NCBI GenBank assembly: GCA_026770025.1
Contig: JAMXDE010000034.1
Location: 558,001-622,000, forward strand
DNA: 64,000 nt
Direction: 5' to 3'
Source of the DNA: Craspedostauros australis
Taxonomy: Eukaryota; Bacillariophyta; Bacillariophyceae; Mastogloiales; Achnanthaceae
Within the stretch, counting starts at the first letter, position 1. The number at the start of each line of letters is the position of its first letter. Position numbers and translations under genes: made by a program. The notes under the pieces were generated by a model that did not search any database, was not told the origin of the DNA, and was given only the letters and a program-made list of their open reading frames with translations. Below, in pieces: positions 11,123 to 20,630 of this stretch.

Positions 11123-12766
11123 TTACATACCACCGCGTTGCTCCAAAAGCGCATCGACGCAAGGGTACCCGCATCCCGCGTCCTGGACGTAGCAGTTCTT
11201 GGCAGACGCGTCGCCTTGGTATGTTCCATCCGGGGAACACGGAAAGACGGCCGAGGCTTCGCACTTCTCCTCCACCGCGCTTTGTAACCGCCGTATCTCG
11301 TCGACACGTTGCTGCACGCGATGCACTCCCAACGACGCGATGGTGCGGTCCAACGACTCTTGCACTGCAGCGTATAACAGAAAGTCGGCGTGGTCGATCT
11401 CGTAGGCGTCGTAGGACTTCATGAAATCCTGTACGGCGGCAGAACGTTGGACGGGCTGAATCTTGGTGCAAACATGATTCTTCCCGCCGGCATCATATTT
11501 GCCCGCCCGCTTGGCGCTGAGCACGACCACGTCGGCTGGTTCGAGGTCCCAAAGCAACGTCATGACGGCGAGCGACTCCACCATCCGTTCCGTGACGCCG
11601 ATGAAGTCATAGTGGCGCAGAATCTTCGTTTGGACGATATGGGCAACACGTTCCGGATGGTCGCGGACGACGGATGGTGCGACCTGCTCTTCCAAGACCT
11701 GCTTTGGCAAGAGATATCGTGCCTGCGTGCCACGCATGCGAGGTTCCCTCAGAATCGAGATGATATTGTCATCCGTTGGTTCCATCTTCATGCGTGAGAC
11801 GCGCAGATGAAAGATCTGTGACAAATCGCGGTTGCTGGGCTGTCGCACCATCGTCCACAGCAAGGATCTGGGTGCGGGCTTTCGGTTGGCTCCGTGCCAT
11901 TTGCCATTTGCAAACTCGTGACGATTCTGGTGCGGGCACACCAAGTTGCGACTGAACCGATAAGAGTCTGCTGATTCACTGACAGCATCAGTTGGATTGG
12001 AAGGGCGCGATGCCAATGTGTGGTTTGCCGTGGATGCCATCAGATGTGCGAACTGCCGTTTTGCAACTTGATGCGCAATGCGCTCATTCACCCCTTCGCA
12101 TGTGCTGGATGAAGCCTTGTGCGACTTGACATAGAGGATCCCAGTCATGGGAAGCTTGGGTTGATCGAACATGAATGAATCGCCTGGCTGTGCTGCCGTT
12201 GCGGTTGAATTCTTGAAATGATCATCCGTTCCCAGGGTTGAGCACCATGCATGGTGCCGAGCTGATGCCTGGGTGTGGTTGGAAGGAACGCTGTGGCCAC
12301 CTTTGTCACTCCACATGAATGCTGGATACGGATGAAATACACATGCGGTGGAATTGACAAACGGTTCCCACCATTTCGTTCTGACCACGTCTGCGGTGCC
12401 GTCATCTGCATTGTTTGTGGAAGGTGTTATGGATTGTCGAGTGTCGATCTGGGTGGCCGATTCTTGCCCTTTCGCATGGGATGTGCGTTCATCATGAGCA
12501 GCACTCTCCCGTCTCAACTTTGGCGTCGACGATGCTTGTGGTGAAGCACCCTTCTCCACGACGGCAGTTGCCTGAGATGGACTACCAGCAGCGGCATCCG
12601 TCGATATTCGTTGCGGTGACACATCAATGTCGGTATCTCGATATGCGTTGATCGGCATGCCAGACGGAGCCCAATAGTTGAAGGCGAAGGATGCGATCAT
12701 CAGACACAGCATTCCCAGTCTGTATTTCTGGATGACCGACATCGGCGCTTGAAGGTTGGAAGACAT
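11123..12766 (-). CDS. type II membrane carbohydrate sulfotransferase-like protein
   Basis: 547 residues from the ATG at 12766; the frame is open further upstream but only through a non-ATG codon. Residues about 17-33 form a signal anchor (GMLCLMIASFAF), then a Ser/Thr-rich stem, as in Golgi glycosyl- or sulfotransferases. Residues about 212-222 (YVKSHKASSST) resemble the 5'-phosphosulfate-binding loop KTHKTGSST of Gal-3-O / heparan 2-O sulfotransferases. Residues about 308-321 (RQPSNRDLSQIFHL) resemble the 3'-phosphate-binding Arg/Ser block. Several N-glycosylation sequons and Cys residues support a luminal domain. The likely reaction is transfer of sulfate from PAPS to a cell-wall or secreted polysaccharide; the acceptor is unknown. 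It is divergent from the phosphodiesterase gene. Confidence 0.6.
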   Translation of the reverse strand: MSSNLQAPMSVIQKYRLGMLCLMIASFAFNYWAPSGMPINAYRDTDIDVSPQRISTDAAAGSPSQATAVVEKGASPQASSTPKLRRESAAHDERTSHAKGQESATQIDTRQSITPSTNNADDGTADVVRTKWWEPFVNSTACVFHPYPAFMWSDKGGHSVPSNHTQASARHHAWCSTLGTDDHFKNSTATAAQPGDSFMFDQPKLPMTGILYVKSHKASSSTCEGVNERIAHQVAKRQFAHLMASTANHTLASRPSNPTDAVSESADSYRFSRNLVCPHQNRHEFANGKWHGANRKPAPRSLLWTMVRQPSNRDLSQIFHLRVSRMKMEPTDDNIISILREPRMRGTQARYLLPKQVLEEQVAPSVVRDHPERVAHIVQTKILRHYDFIGVTERMVESLAVMTLLWDLEPADVVVLSAKRAGKYDAGGKNHVCTKIQPVQRSAAVQDFMKSYDAYEIDHADFLLYAAVQESLDRTIASLGVHRVQQRVDEIRRLQSAVEEKCEASAVFPCSPDGTYQGDASAKNCYVQDAGCGYPCVDALLEQRGGM

Positions 12767-13618
12767 TGCGTTGGTCTCGCAGCGCTGCTGCCGCGGGCCT
12801 TGCCTTGCTTCTTCGCCTTGCCCTGCCAACACCCAGCGGCTCCCCAACCGCAACCGTCGGCAGCTGGGTCAGCCAAGCGCCCGAATGATAACTTCATTCA
12901 CCGCACCATTCAATGACCGTCTCATCCGAAGACTTTCCCGTGCTCTCTTGATCTGGCTCTGATGCTCTGATATATAATATTATATCTGCCTGTTGAATGG
13001 GTATTCAAGAGACTCCTCCACCAATAGTTCGACAGAAAGGGTCGTCGTCGCCCTCCTCTCTTTGCGCAATCCAAGCATTGTTGTGACCAACACAAGGCAT
13101 TTCGACTTGTTCGGTTATGCGAACATCAATACATAGCTTCTGCGGCAAATATGACTCCACGCAATAAGGCAAACTATTTACACCCATTTTTACTCGAAAA
13201 TACGACTTTCCCAGAGTTCACGGAGTTCGACGAAAACACGACTGATCTTTGATAAATAAAGTACTTCAACAGACCTAATTTTACAGTGCCTGCGTGACAA
13301 AACGATTCGGAAATGAGAACGGAACGGATGATGGGAGAAAACACGGCGCAAGTCGCACGTTTTGCGTTGATCCGGAAGTGCGCAGCCACAGTCATCCTCA
13401 TCCTCATCCTCATCACTCTTGGCTCAGATTCACACACTTCATCATACTCGGAGAGCAGCACTTGGAGCTTGGCAGAAGAATCAATGATCGTGCACACTCG
13501 TATTCTATGATTGATTGGAGTCTCTCTGGAGGACTGTAACGTTATATCGCATCATAACAACGAGGGTTTCTTTGGGATTCTCACCAAGGCAGCGCAGCTC
13601 AACTCAACTCAGCGAACC
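12767..13618. other. divergent promoter region
   Basis: Lies between the sulfotransferase-like and phosphodiesterase-like genes, which start on opposite strands. It contains an AT palindrome at 12970-12987 that includes TATAATATTATA, about 200 bp upstream of the sulfotransferase start. CAACTCAACTC precedes the ATG at 13619. No gene seen. Confidence 0.4.
12970..12987. promoter_or_regulatory. AT-rich palindrome, possible TATA region
   Basis: GATATATAATATTATATC is a near-perfect palindrome in otherwise mixed-composition DNA within a divergent promoter. A TATA-like role is inferred from position only. Confidence 0.3.
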
Positions 13619-15265
13619 ATGGCGGATCAATCATCATCAGGCACGTCGCCGTCGGCTTCGACGTCTTCAGCGTCATCTTCGACAGGATCGAAGGTCGGAA
13701 AGTTCCTTTGGTTCAGCGACATGCATCTGGATATGTTCTACGGATCCGATCAAGCAGCCAGCCACATTTCCGGAGCCAACTGCAAGGAACCCAGCACGAA
13801 GGCCCACTTCCCGTTCGGCCGCGTCGGTTGCGACAGTCCCCAGACGCTGGTGGATGAGATGCTGGAGCATGCTCACCGCGTCTTGAGCCAGCCCGAGTTC
13901 ATCGTCGTGACGGGAGATTCGTGCCGTCATCAGAATGATAGATTCCCGCATCCCAAAGAGGTCCTCAACACGACGCTGATGTCGCTGACGCAGTCCATCA
14001 ACGCCAAGTATGGCGGCACCGACTCGCAGCAATCCATCATGGTGCTGCCCACGATCGGGAACAACGACATCACGCCCGACTACGAGCTGGACCTTAACAA
14101 CGCGGCGGAACCGCTGCAGCTCATCATGGACGCCTGGGAGCCTTGGATCACGGAATCGGACGAGGTTCAGACAGTAAAGAAGGGGGGATACTGGGCACGC
14201 GATGTCTCCGATACGCTCACCGTCATCTCCATCAACACGATCCCCTACTCGGCCTACCATGTCCCGGACCAGACGGACATCGAAGATCCGTTCGATCAGT
14301 TCAAATGGCTGAATTCGGTGCTGGAGAACATTCAACAAAGCAACAGCAAGCTGCCCAAGTCCGAAACGCCACGACGTGCCATCATCATGGGCCACATCCC
14401 TCCGGCGATAGGGAGTTTCCGACACGCCCATCAGTGGCATCACAAGTACCTCGATCGGTACTGGGAGACAGTCAAGTACTACCGTACCATCGTGGCATCG
14501 CAGCTCTTTGGGCATCTCCATTCCGATGAATTTCGCGTCGTGCCTGCCACATCCAGTCGCGATGGTGAAAGTCACGCCGACGAACCCATGTCCCTCCTCC
14601 TCACATCCTCCCTCACTCCCATCTACGGCAGCAACCCCAGCTTCCGCGTCATGAAGTACGACACCCAAACCGGCGTCATACTGGACTACGACACGTACTA
14701 CATTGACCTCAACGATCCTGACACGGACGACATTCACAGCGGCCTGCAATGGAAACAGCTGGAACCATTCACGCAAGCCTTCGACGTGAAGGACCTGTCG
14801 GGCAAGAGCCTCGATCACATTGTGCGCGAGGTCGCCCTATTTGAAAGCGTGGCGCAATCCCTGATACGTCGCAAAAACGTGCAGACCAAGAATGCCGGCA
14901 ACGAAAGCGCGTGCGACGACGACTGCCGGTTGCAATGGGCCTGCACGCTGCAGTCCTTCACGCCGTCGGAGTACCAGACCTGCCTCGCCACGAAGGGATC
15001 GGGCACGTTCACATTGCGCAATATCAGCGCGCGCACGCCGCTGTGGGTCAAGACGGGATTTGCGGCGATGGGCGCGGCCGTCGTCGGTTTGGTGCTGTTG
15101 CTATGGGTCACCGATTACATGAAGTACCTGCGCAGTTCGGGACGGTATTACTCGCCAGGCGAGGTTGCAGAACATATCGATGGAGATGCGGATGGCGAGG
15201 ATGAGGGTGGTTATGAAGATGACGATGGCGACGACGACGACGATGATTCGCCTGTGATATCATAG
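13619..15265 (+). CDS. acid sphingomyelinase / endopolyphosphatase-like metallophosphodiesterase
   Basis: 548 residues from the ATG at 13619, in the context AACCATGG; an in-frame start 108 bp upstream is less likely. All calcineurin-fold metal motifs are present: SDMHLD (D34, H36), GDS (99-101), GNND (147-150), GHIPP (His259) and GHLH (H299, H301). GNND rather than GNHD resembles yeast Ppn1 endopolyphosphatase; overall length and layout also fit SMPD-like enzymes. Cys-rich residues follow at about 440-455, then a membrane helix (about 476-498) and a very acidic 50-residue tail. No N-terminal signal peptide is visible, which is odd for a family that normally acts in a lumen. The substrate (polyphosphate, sphingomyelin or nucleotide) cannot be set from sequence. 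Confidence 0.8.
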   Translation: MADQSSSGTSPSASTSSASSSTGSKVGKFLWFSDMHLDMFYGSDQAASHISGANCKEPSTKAHFPFGRVGCDSPQTLVDEMLEHAHRVLSQPEFIVVTGDSCRHQNDRFPHPKEVLNTTLMSLTQSINAKYGGTDSQQSIMVLPTIGNNDITPDYELDLNNAAEPLQLIMDAWEPWITESDEVQTVKKGGYWARDVSDTLTVISINTIPYSAYHVPDQTDIEDPFDQFKWLNSVLENIQQSNSKLPKSETPRRAIIMGHIPPAIGSFRHAHQWHHKYLDRYWETVKYYRTIVASQLFGHLHSDEFRVVPATSSRDGESHADEPMSLLLTSSLTPIYGSNPSFRVMKYDTQTGVILDYDTYYIDLNDPDTDDIHSGLQWKQLEPFTQAFDVKDLSGKSLDHIVREVALFESVAQSLIRRKNVQTKNAGNESACDDDCRLQWACTLQSFTPSEYQTCLATKGSGTFTLRNISARTPLWVKTGFAAMGAAVVGLVLLLWVTDYMKYLRSSGRYYSPGEVAEHIDGDADGEDEGGYEDDDGDDDDDDSPVIS

Positions 15266-15742
15266 CGTAGTTAGTGCACGGCGAGCTCCTGCGAAAGTGC
15301 AGAGTGTGACATAGGAGCGCGAGAATGCGTCATAGAGAATCTGTAGCGCTCTGTGTGCCATCGATAGCATGATCAACAACATCTGATAGTCTATCTTGGA
15401 GTATCCGTTCGAGGACAAGGATGCATCTTCTTGGATTGGAATTGTGGATGAATCTGTGAGTCACGTGCCAGTCACGAATACAGAGAGAGAACCCAATTCG
15501 CAAAGATGACGTGGATGTTGACAACCACGACAGTGCCCAAGCCAACATCGCAGATTCCTCGCACAACAGCGACCACCATCACATTGCTGAGAAGTCCAAG
15601 GACGATCAGCCACATCACACAACATCACATAACATCGGACAAGAGGGCCACCGCATCAAGCCATCTCACCGCGAGATTCTAACAGCAAGTTGACAAATAC
15701 CGACACACTCACACACACACACACTCACACACGAACAGCACC
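15266..15742. other. intergenic region upstream of thioredoxin
   Basis: No coding signal. A CA-rich stretch (15700-15735) runs to the thioredoxin ATG and is probably its 5' UTR. Confidence 0.4.
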
Positions 15743-16861
15743 ATGTCCACGCTCCTGACCAAAACCGCAATGAACATGACGCGGCGCGCCACACGATCCA
15801 CGCAGCGATGGATGTCAGTCATCAATCTCTCCGACATGGATGCCACCACCAAGTTCACCGATGGACAATCCAAATCCGTCCTGTACTTCACGGCCACGTG
15901 GTGCCCGCCCTGCAAGATGATCAAGGAACCCTACGAGAAGCTGTCCGACGAGTTCACGGAGATTGGATTTGGGTACGTTGGAGGGATGTATCGTTGTTGG
16001 CCACGAAATGCTCCGTTCTATTGTGTTTGCATGTGATTATGGGGGGAGTGACGGTGGCGACAAGTGGCGCTCGGTGGACGATGAAGACTTACGGTGGTGG
16101 GAAGAACAGAAGGTTGTGACAAGCCACAAAGCAGATTGGGATCAGATACGATTCTCGGCATCAGCTCACAAATGGGCCAGAATACTGTGCGACCACGGGT
16201 CCGATGGAGAATCGCTGCTTCGTAAGAATCAAGTACAGGTTGCGGAAGAGTCACTTGATGCAGAGGAAGAGGTGACAACTACCGTTGGTGTTTCAAGCGT
16301 CGCGATGACGATGTGCTGCAAGGCTCTCAAATAGTCAAACCAAGCGAGGATGCGGTTTCACGTCGTGTGCTTGATGTTGACACATTCAGTATTATGCTCG
16401 AGACTGCTCAGACTCACCCAACTCATCATCCACCTTATCGGATTTCAACGACCGCATGCACGGACACATGGTGTTCAATATGAATTGTGCAATGAACGAT
16501 GTACAATGAACGATGCGCACTGTGCGACACAATTGCACCCGCAATCACAAAAAACGCGAACAATCGGCTGGCTGGCTGGATGATTCATTTTGGTACATAC
16601 CACCATCAACACATTCCCATTCTCCATGCCTATTCAATCCCGTTCGCGGGCTGCACAATGGCACCCACGATTCTATCATTCCAATCATATCCACACTGTA
16701 GAAAGGTGGACGTCGATGACAACAGCGAGACAGCCGCAGACTATGACATTACCGGGGTGCCAACCTTCATCCTTTTCAATGACGGAGAGCAGGTTGGACG
16801 ATTCAGCGGTGCAGATATCGACAAGCTTTCAAATTCGGTCGCCAAGCTCGACGAAGAATGA
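15743..16861 (+). CDS. mitochondrial thioredoxin with WCPPC active site, 2 exons
   Basis: Exons 15743-15972 and 16702-16861 (GTACGT donor, TGTAG acceptor) give 129 residues. Residues 1-24 contain five Arg and no acids and resemble a mitochondrial presequence. The active site is W53-CPPC-57, a variant known from some plant h-type thioredoxins, and the cis-Pro motif GVPTF is in exon 2. The spliced frame joins IGFG to KVDVDD, the normal thioredoxin strand. The role is reduction of protein disulfides; organelle assignment is inferred. The 729-bp intron is the longest in the window. Confidence 0.87.
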
Positions 16862-17579
16862 GGATGATCCCATCAACACGCTTCGTCAACTCATCGTCCG
16901 CAGATTACTTTGCAATAGAAGGGAGCCATCAACACCAATTCCGCAATTGAACGAGGTGACACCTAACCCAGCACATGAGGCATTGCTCGGCAGCATTTCA
17001 GATGGAGAATACCACCTCTTCTTTGCGTTGACGCCTTCTTCACCTCTCTTTGCACACACGCATGCCTTTAGCGAAAATGGGTGCTCCCTCGTTCCCTCCA
17101 ATCTGGCGTTTGACATCGTCCAATGTGTTTCAATGTGGGCTGACGCTTGCTTGGTTTCTGGTGCTCAAGTGTGGGGAAATCATCCCACGTCCAGCGTATC
17201 TCTCAACCCACGCAATGTTTCAACATCACCATCTGTCGCCGGATCGGAACAGAGCTCCCTCCATCTGCGTCCGCTGCAACCGTTGTCACATCTACAAGCA
17301 CTCATACGCACAACGGGTTGATGGATTCGAATGACAGAACCTCACACACACAACCTTGATAGGGTCCCTGAAGATACATCCAGTCCCGCACCAATCCTCG
17401 ATCAACCAAAACCACGCAACAAAAGAAATGCAGAACTGATGAGGCCAAACAACAAAGAAGCACCCTCATCAGCGCAGCCTACTGACGAACTATCACGAGA
17501 GGACGACAGCGCTCGCGACATCATTCCGTTGATGTGGACAAAGAGCAGAAAGCGCGTTTTGCCAACAACAGCAAGAGCA
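16862..17579. other. intergenic region upstream of plastid phosphoesterase
   Basis: Short frames only. The downstream gene's frame is open from 17331, but the stretch 17331-17579 is polar, lacks a signal peptide and would hide the leader that begins at 17580. It is treated here as 5' UTR or an alternative N terminus. Confidence 0.4.
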
Positions 17580-18971
17580 ATGATGCCGACACAAGTCATT
17601 CGACTTCTCGCTTTGGCACTCTCAGTGTTGTCGCAATCGCGCAATGCTGCCGATGCTTTTGCGCTCGTCAATCGCCGTCATTCATCGATGCTGACTCGTT
17701 CAGAAACTAGCCACACCTCATTTCCACAAGTTTCGCGATCGGGATGCCTTCATTCGGCAACGGATTCGCATGACATCCTCGATACTTCTCCCATCGTGTA
17801 CCTGGAGCACATCCGCAAGGTCTGGGTGCTGTCCGATCTGCATACGGACCACAAAGACAATCAAGAATGGCTGCGCAGACGCATGATGAATCGGACCTTC
17901 GATGAGACGGACCTTCTCATCATTGCAGGAGATATATCACACAATCTAGAGACGCTGGAGGAGAGTCTCCAACTGCTTCTATCGAACAACTGTTCGATCC
18001 ATTTCATTCCAGGCAATCATGAAGCATGGCTCACGCAGCAGGAGCGATCACAAGGCATGACGTCGTTTGACAAGTTCGACGCTGTGGAGCGCGTTTGCCA
18101 TCGATTAGGCGTGCACACGGGTTGCGTGACGATCGGCGCGGACAAGCAGATCACGGACAGCGAGCCGTCAACAAATCAGATGCACCCGCTCCACATCTGC
18201 CCGCTGCGCAGCTGGTACGATGGCTCCTTGACGATCGAAGCATGCGAGGATCTCTGTCAGGATTTCGGGAGTTGGCCATGGGTGGACTTCGTTCGATGCC
18301 TGTGGCCACCCAATGACTTTCCTCCGCAGAGCTCTGCGACGATGGCCAAGCTACCGACGGGTCTCGCGCAGCACTTTGCAGCTGAGAACATTGGCAACAT
18401 CGACAGGATTCGGCGGGAGATGTCGAGAATGGGTGAGGAGAATGACGAGGGACAACCAGCGGCAGGACTGATGACGATCTCGCACTTTCTGCCCAGCCAG
18501 CGGTGCTTGCCGGACTGGAAGGACCTGGAAAGAGACGACTTTGACCGCGAGCATTGGCTGGATCACGGCGCAGGCCAAATGTCCGCCAAATTTGCAAAGG
18601 TGGCAGGTGCGAAGGTACTCGATGAACAGCTGCGATCCATCTTGACGCACGAGGGCGCGCGGAGCGAGTCGGACCAGCAAACTCGCCAGCACATCCACAT
18701 CTTTGGGCACTCGCATCGACCCAAAGACTTCGAATGGCAAGGCATCCGGTACGTGCACAATCCGCTCGGCAAACCGCGCGAACGAGATATCCACATGGTA
18801 TCACCCGACGCGAATTTCCAGCTGGTGTGGGAGACGTCCACAGGGCAGGTCCGTGGCAAGACGGTGCTGCGATTTTGGGAAGAGCAGGGCGGCGGCCTTG
18901 CAGCGTTGCGCGAACGTATGGCCCGTACGCGGCGACGCAAGAGCCGATACAAGGGCGTCGCAGCACAGTAG
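17580..18971 (+). CDS. plastid-targeted calcineurin-like metallophosphoesterase
   Basis: 463 residues starting at the MM pair at 17580. I chose this start because residues 1-26 form a hydrophobic signal ending NAADAF, an Ala-Phe plastid-import context; the longer form from 17331 would bury it. Metal-binding motifs are LSDLHTDH (D86, H88), GD118, GNHE (145-148), a SHFLPS histidine block and GHSH near the C terminus. SDLHTDH with a following Trp resembles a plant/algal family of predicted phosphoesterases without a defined substrate. The C terminus is Arg/Lys-rich. It is unrelated in detail to the larger phosphodiesterase at 13.6 kb apart from the shared fold. Confidence 0.8.
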   Translation: MMPTQVIRLLALALSVLSQSRNAADAFALVNRRHSSMLTRSETSHTSFPQVSRSGCLHSATDSHDILDTSPIVYLEHIRKVWVLSDLHTDHKDNQEWLRRRMMNRTFDETDLLIIAGDISHNLETLEESLQLLLSNNCSIHFIPGNHEAWLTQQERSQGMTSFDKFDAVERVCHRLGVHTGCVTIGADKQITDSEPSTNQMHPLHICPLRSWYDGSLTIEACEDLCQDFGSWPWVDFVRCLWPPNDFPPQSSATMAKLPTGLAQHFAAENIGNIDRIRREMSRMGEENDEGQPAAGLMTISHFLPSQRCLPDWKDLERDDFDREHWLDHGAGQMSAKFAKVAGAKVLDEQLRSILTHEGARSESDQQTRQHIHIFGHSHRPKDFEWQGIRYVHNPLGKPRERDIHMVSPDANFQLVWETSTGQVRGKTVLRFWEEQGGGLAALRERMARTRRRKSRYKGVAAQ

Positions 18972-19637
18972 AATGCGTGGGGTGTGAAGTTGACGCATCA
19001 TCGATGCTGTCTGTCCGTTACTTGGCTCGCTCGTTCTATCGCATTGGAATTCATGCCCTTTTTCATTTGTGGAACATGCTGGACGACGAGCGCTGCTGGT
19101 CGCACATGGTGAGGCTTGAATGGCGCCAACACATTCTAATTGTGCTAAGGCCGACTAAGATCGACAGTACTGCTCTCCTCTGTTCCGATGAACTGCACTG
19201 TTGCTGAGCCTCAGACAGACACGTCGGTCTCTGAAGGAACGAAGTGTACGACAGCCCGTTCTTGGAATGTGCTGCTCCGCGTGCGAGGGAGTGGGAGGGT
19301 GATATGCGCCGCGTCGTTGGGGATAGAACAGACTTGGCTGCGCGATGTGTTGGTATGGTGGAGCAGAGTAGAGTAGAGCAGTGGATTGTCTTCTTCCGAA
19401 TCAGCGCAAATTCCTTGCAGCATGGTTCTGCTCTACCAATATAGAGAGGGCGAGAACATGGTGAGGTGAGAACACTGCCCTTCATCTCTGTCCTTGTTCT
19501 TGGCTCTTGTGATGAGTGAGTGACTGTTGTCTTCCAGCTGTCACTCTCCACTCATATCGTTGTCATGAACATGCATGCACATGCAGGCACAAACATACAT
19601 GAATATCTGCAGGGTACATACACGAAGCAGACCTTTC

Positions 19638-19806
19638 ATTGCCAAGACGACAGCCCTGAATGCCGAATGGGAGAAGGACTGGAAGGAGACCAACTTCAAG
19701 GCCAGCATTGAGGGGCCAGATCAACAAGGAAGCTGAGGAGTGCCTGGAGAACACGATCTCTGAACCCATGGCCAACCTTGAGAAGGCCAGCACTGCCAGG
19801 AACTGA
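19638..19806 (+). pseudogene. coiled-coil protein fragment broken by a frameshift
   Basis: Two adjoining frames read as one helical peptide: ALNAEWEKDWKETNFKASI, then, after a GGGG run, GQINKEAEECLENTISEP. The composition is protein-like and unlike the flanks. A single-base insertion at the G run would explain the break. Source gene not recognised. Confidence 0.35.
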
Positions 19807-19964
19807 GCAGCACACCAACTACTGACGCAAAACCATTGGATACAATACTGTATGGTATGTACTGGTATGACTCCATTGTGCAGTTGGCCTGATGGCCATG
19901 GTGCACACACATCATACATGTACAGCATTCACATACATATTACTACAGCTACAAATCAAACACT

Positions 19965-19994
19965 CACAACAACAACAACAACAACAACAACAAC
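19965..19994. repeat. (ACA)n microsatellite
   Basis: About ten uninterrupted CAA/ACA triplets, not in a recognised gene. Confidence 0.9.
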
Positions 19995-20630
19995 CAACCA
20001 ACCACCAGCACAACCATACAAGCATTGATGTCCGCATGGCACAACAGCTTGTACAGACAGCAAAAAAGACACAAGAGATCTCTCCTTTCACTCGCTACTG
20101 GCATTGAACCAGCAGTATAGTGCAAGTAGGGCCAAGACTCTGAGACCCCCTTTTAACTCACAATACATCAATGGACATAGAATAAACCCCATAGATTCGC
20201 ACACATCACCAATCGCCCATCTCTCAATGCAAATGCTCTCTGTACGCACACAGATACACATGATATTCATATGAGTATAGTACACATGCATGATAGTCTT
20301 CGTCACACAAGCAAGCAGAACAGCGTTCCCATAGTAGCTTTTGTTTGGTGCTGCCACATTGCCTGATGTATACAGATACACATAGAGTACTCATAGTGAT
20401 CTGTATAGTGCTGCAGCCTCGTAGCATTGTTGTGCATGATACAGATAGATCCTGCCCAAGTCCGAACACCTGCTGCGATCCCATGCCTCATGCGCCATAC
20501 CTCATACATACTCGTACACGTGCGAGCTATGAGATACCACTTCCTTGGCTCTCTGTGTCCGAGTACAGACGCTTCACATGATTGGCCCAATGCCACAGCC
20601 TGAAGCATGCATCTTCATCCCATGCTCTAG

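Larger units (their letters stand above)
18972..20630. other. intergenic region with a coding relic and an ACA microsatellite
   Basis: No intact gene. It contains a short two-frame protein relic (19638-19806) and an ACA-repeat tract (19965-19994). The remainder is non-repetitive with no long open frame of protein-like composition. Confidence 0.4.

Noticed and set aside
13673..14818. 381-codon open frame antisense to the phosphodiesterase
   Set aside because: Shadow of a gene with all catalytic motifs on the plus strand.
20085..20160. tRNA-like B box (GGTTCAATGCC on the minus strand)
   Set aside because: A T-arm can be drawn, but no matching acceptor stem or A box exists at the right distance.
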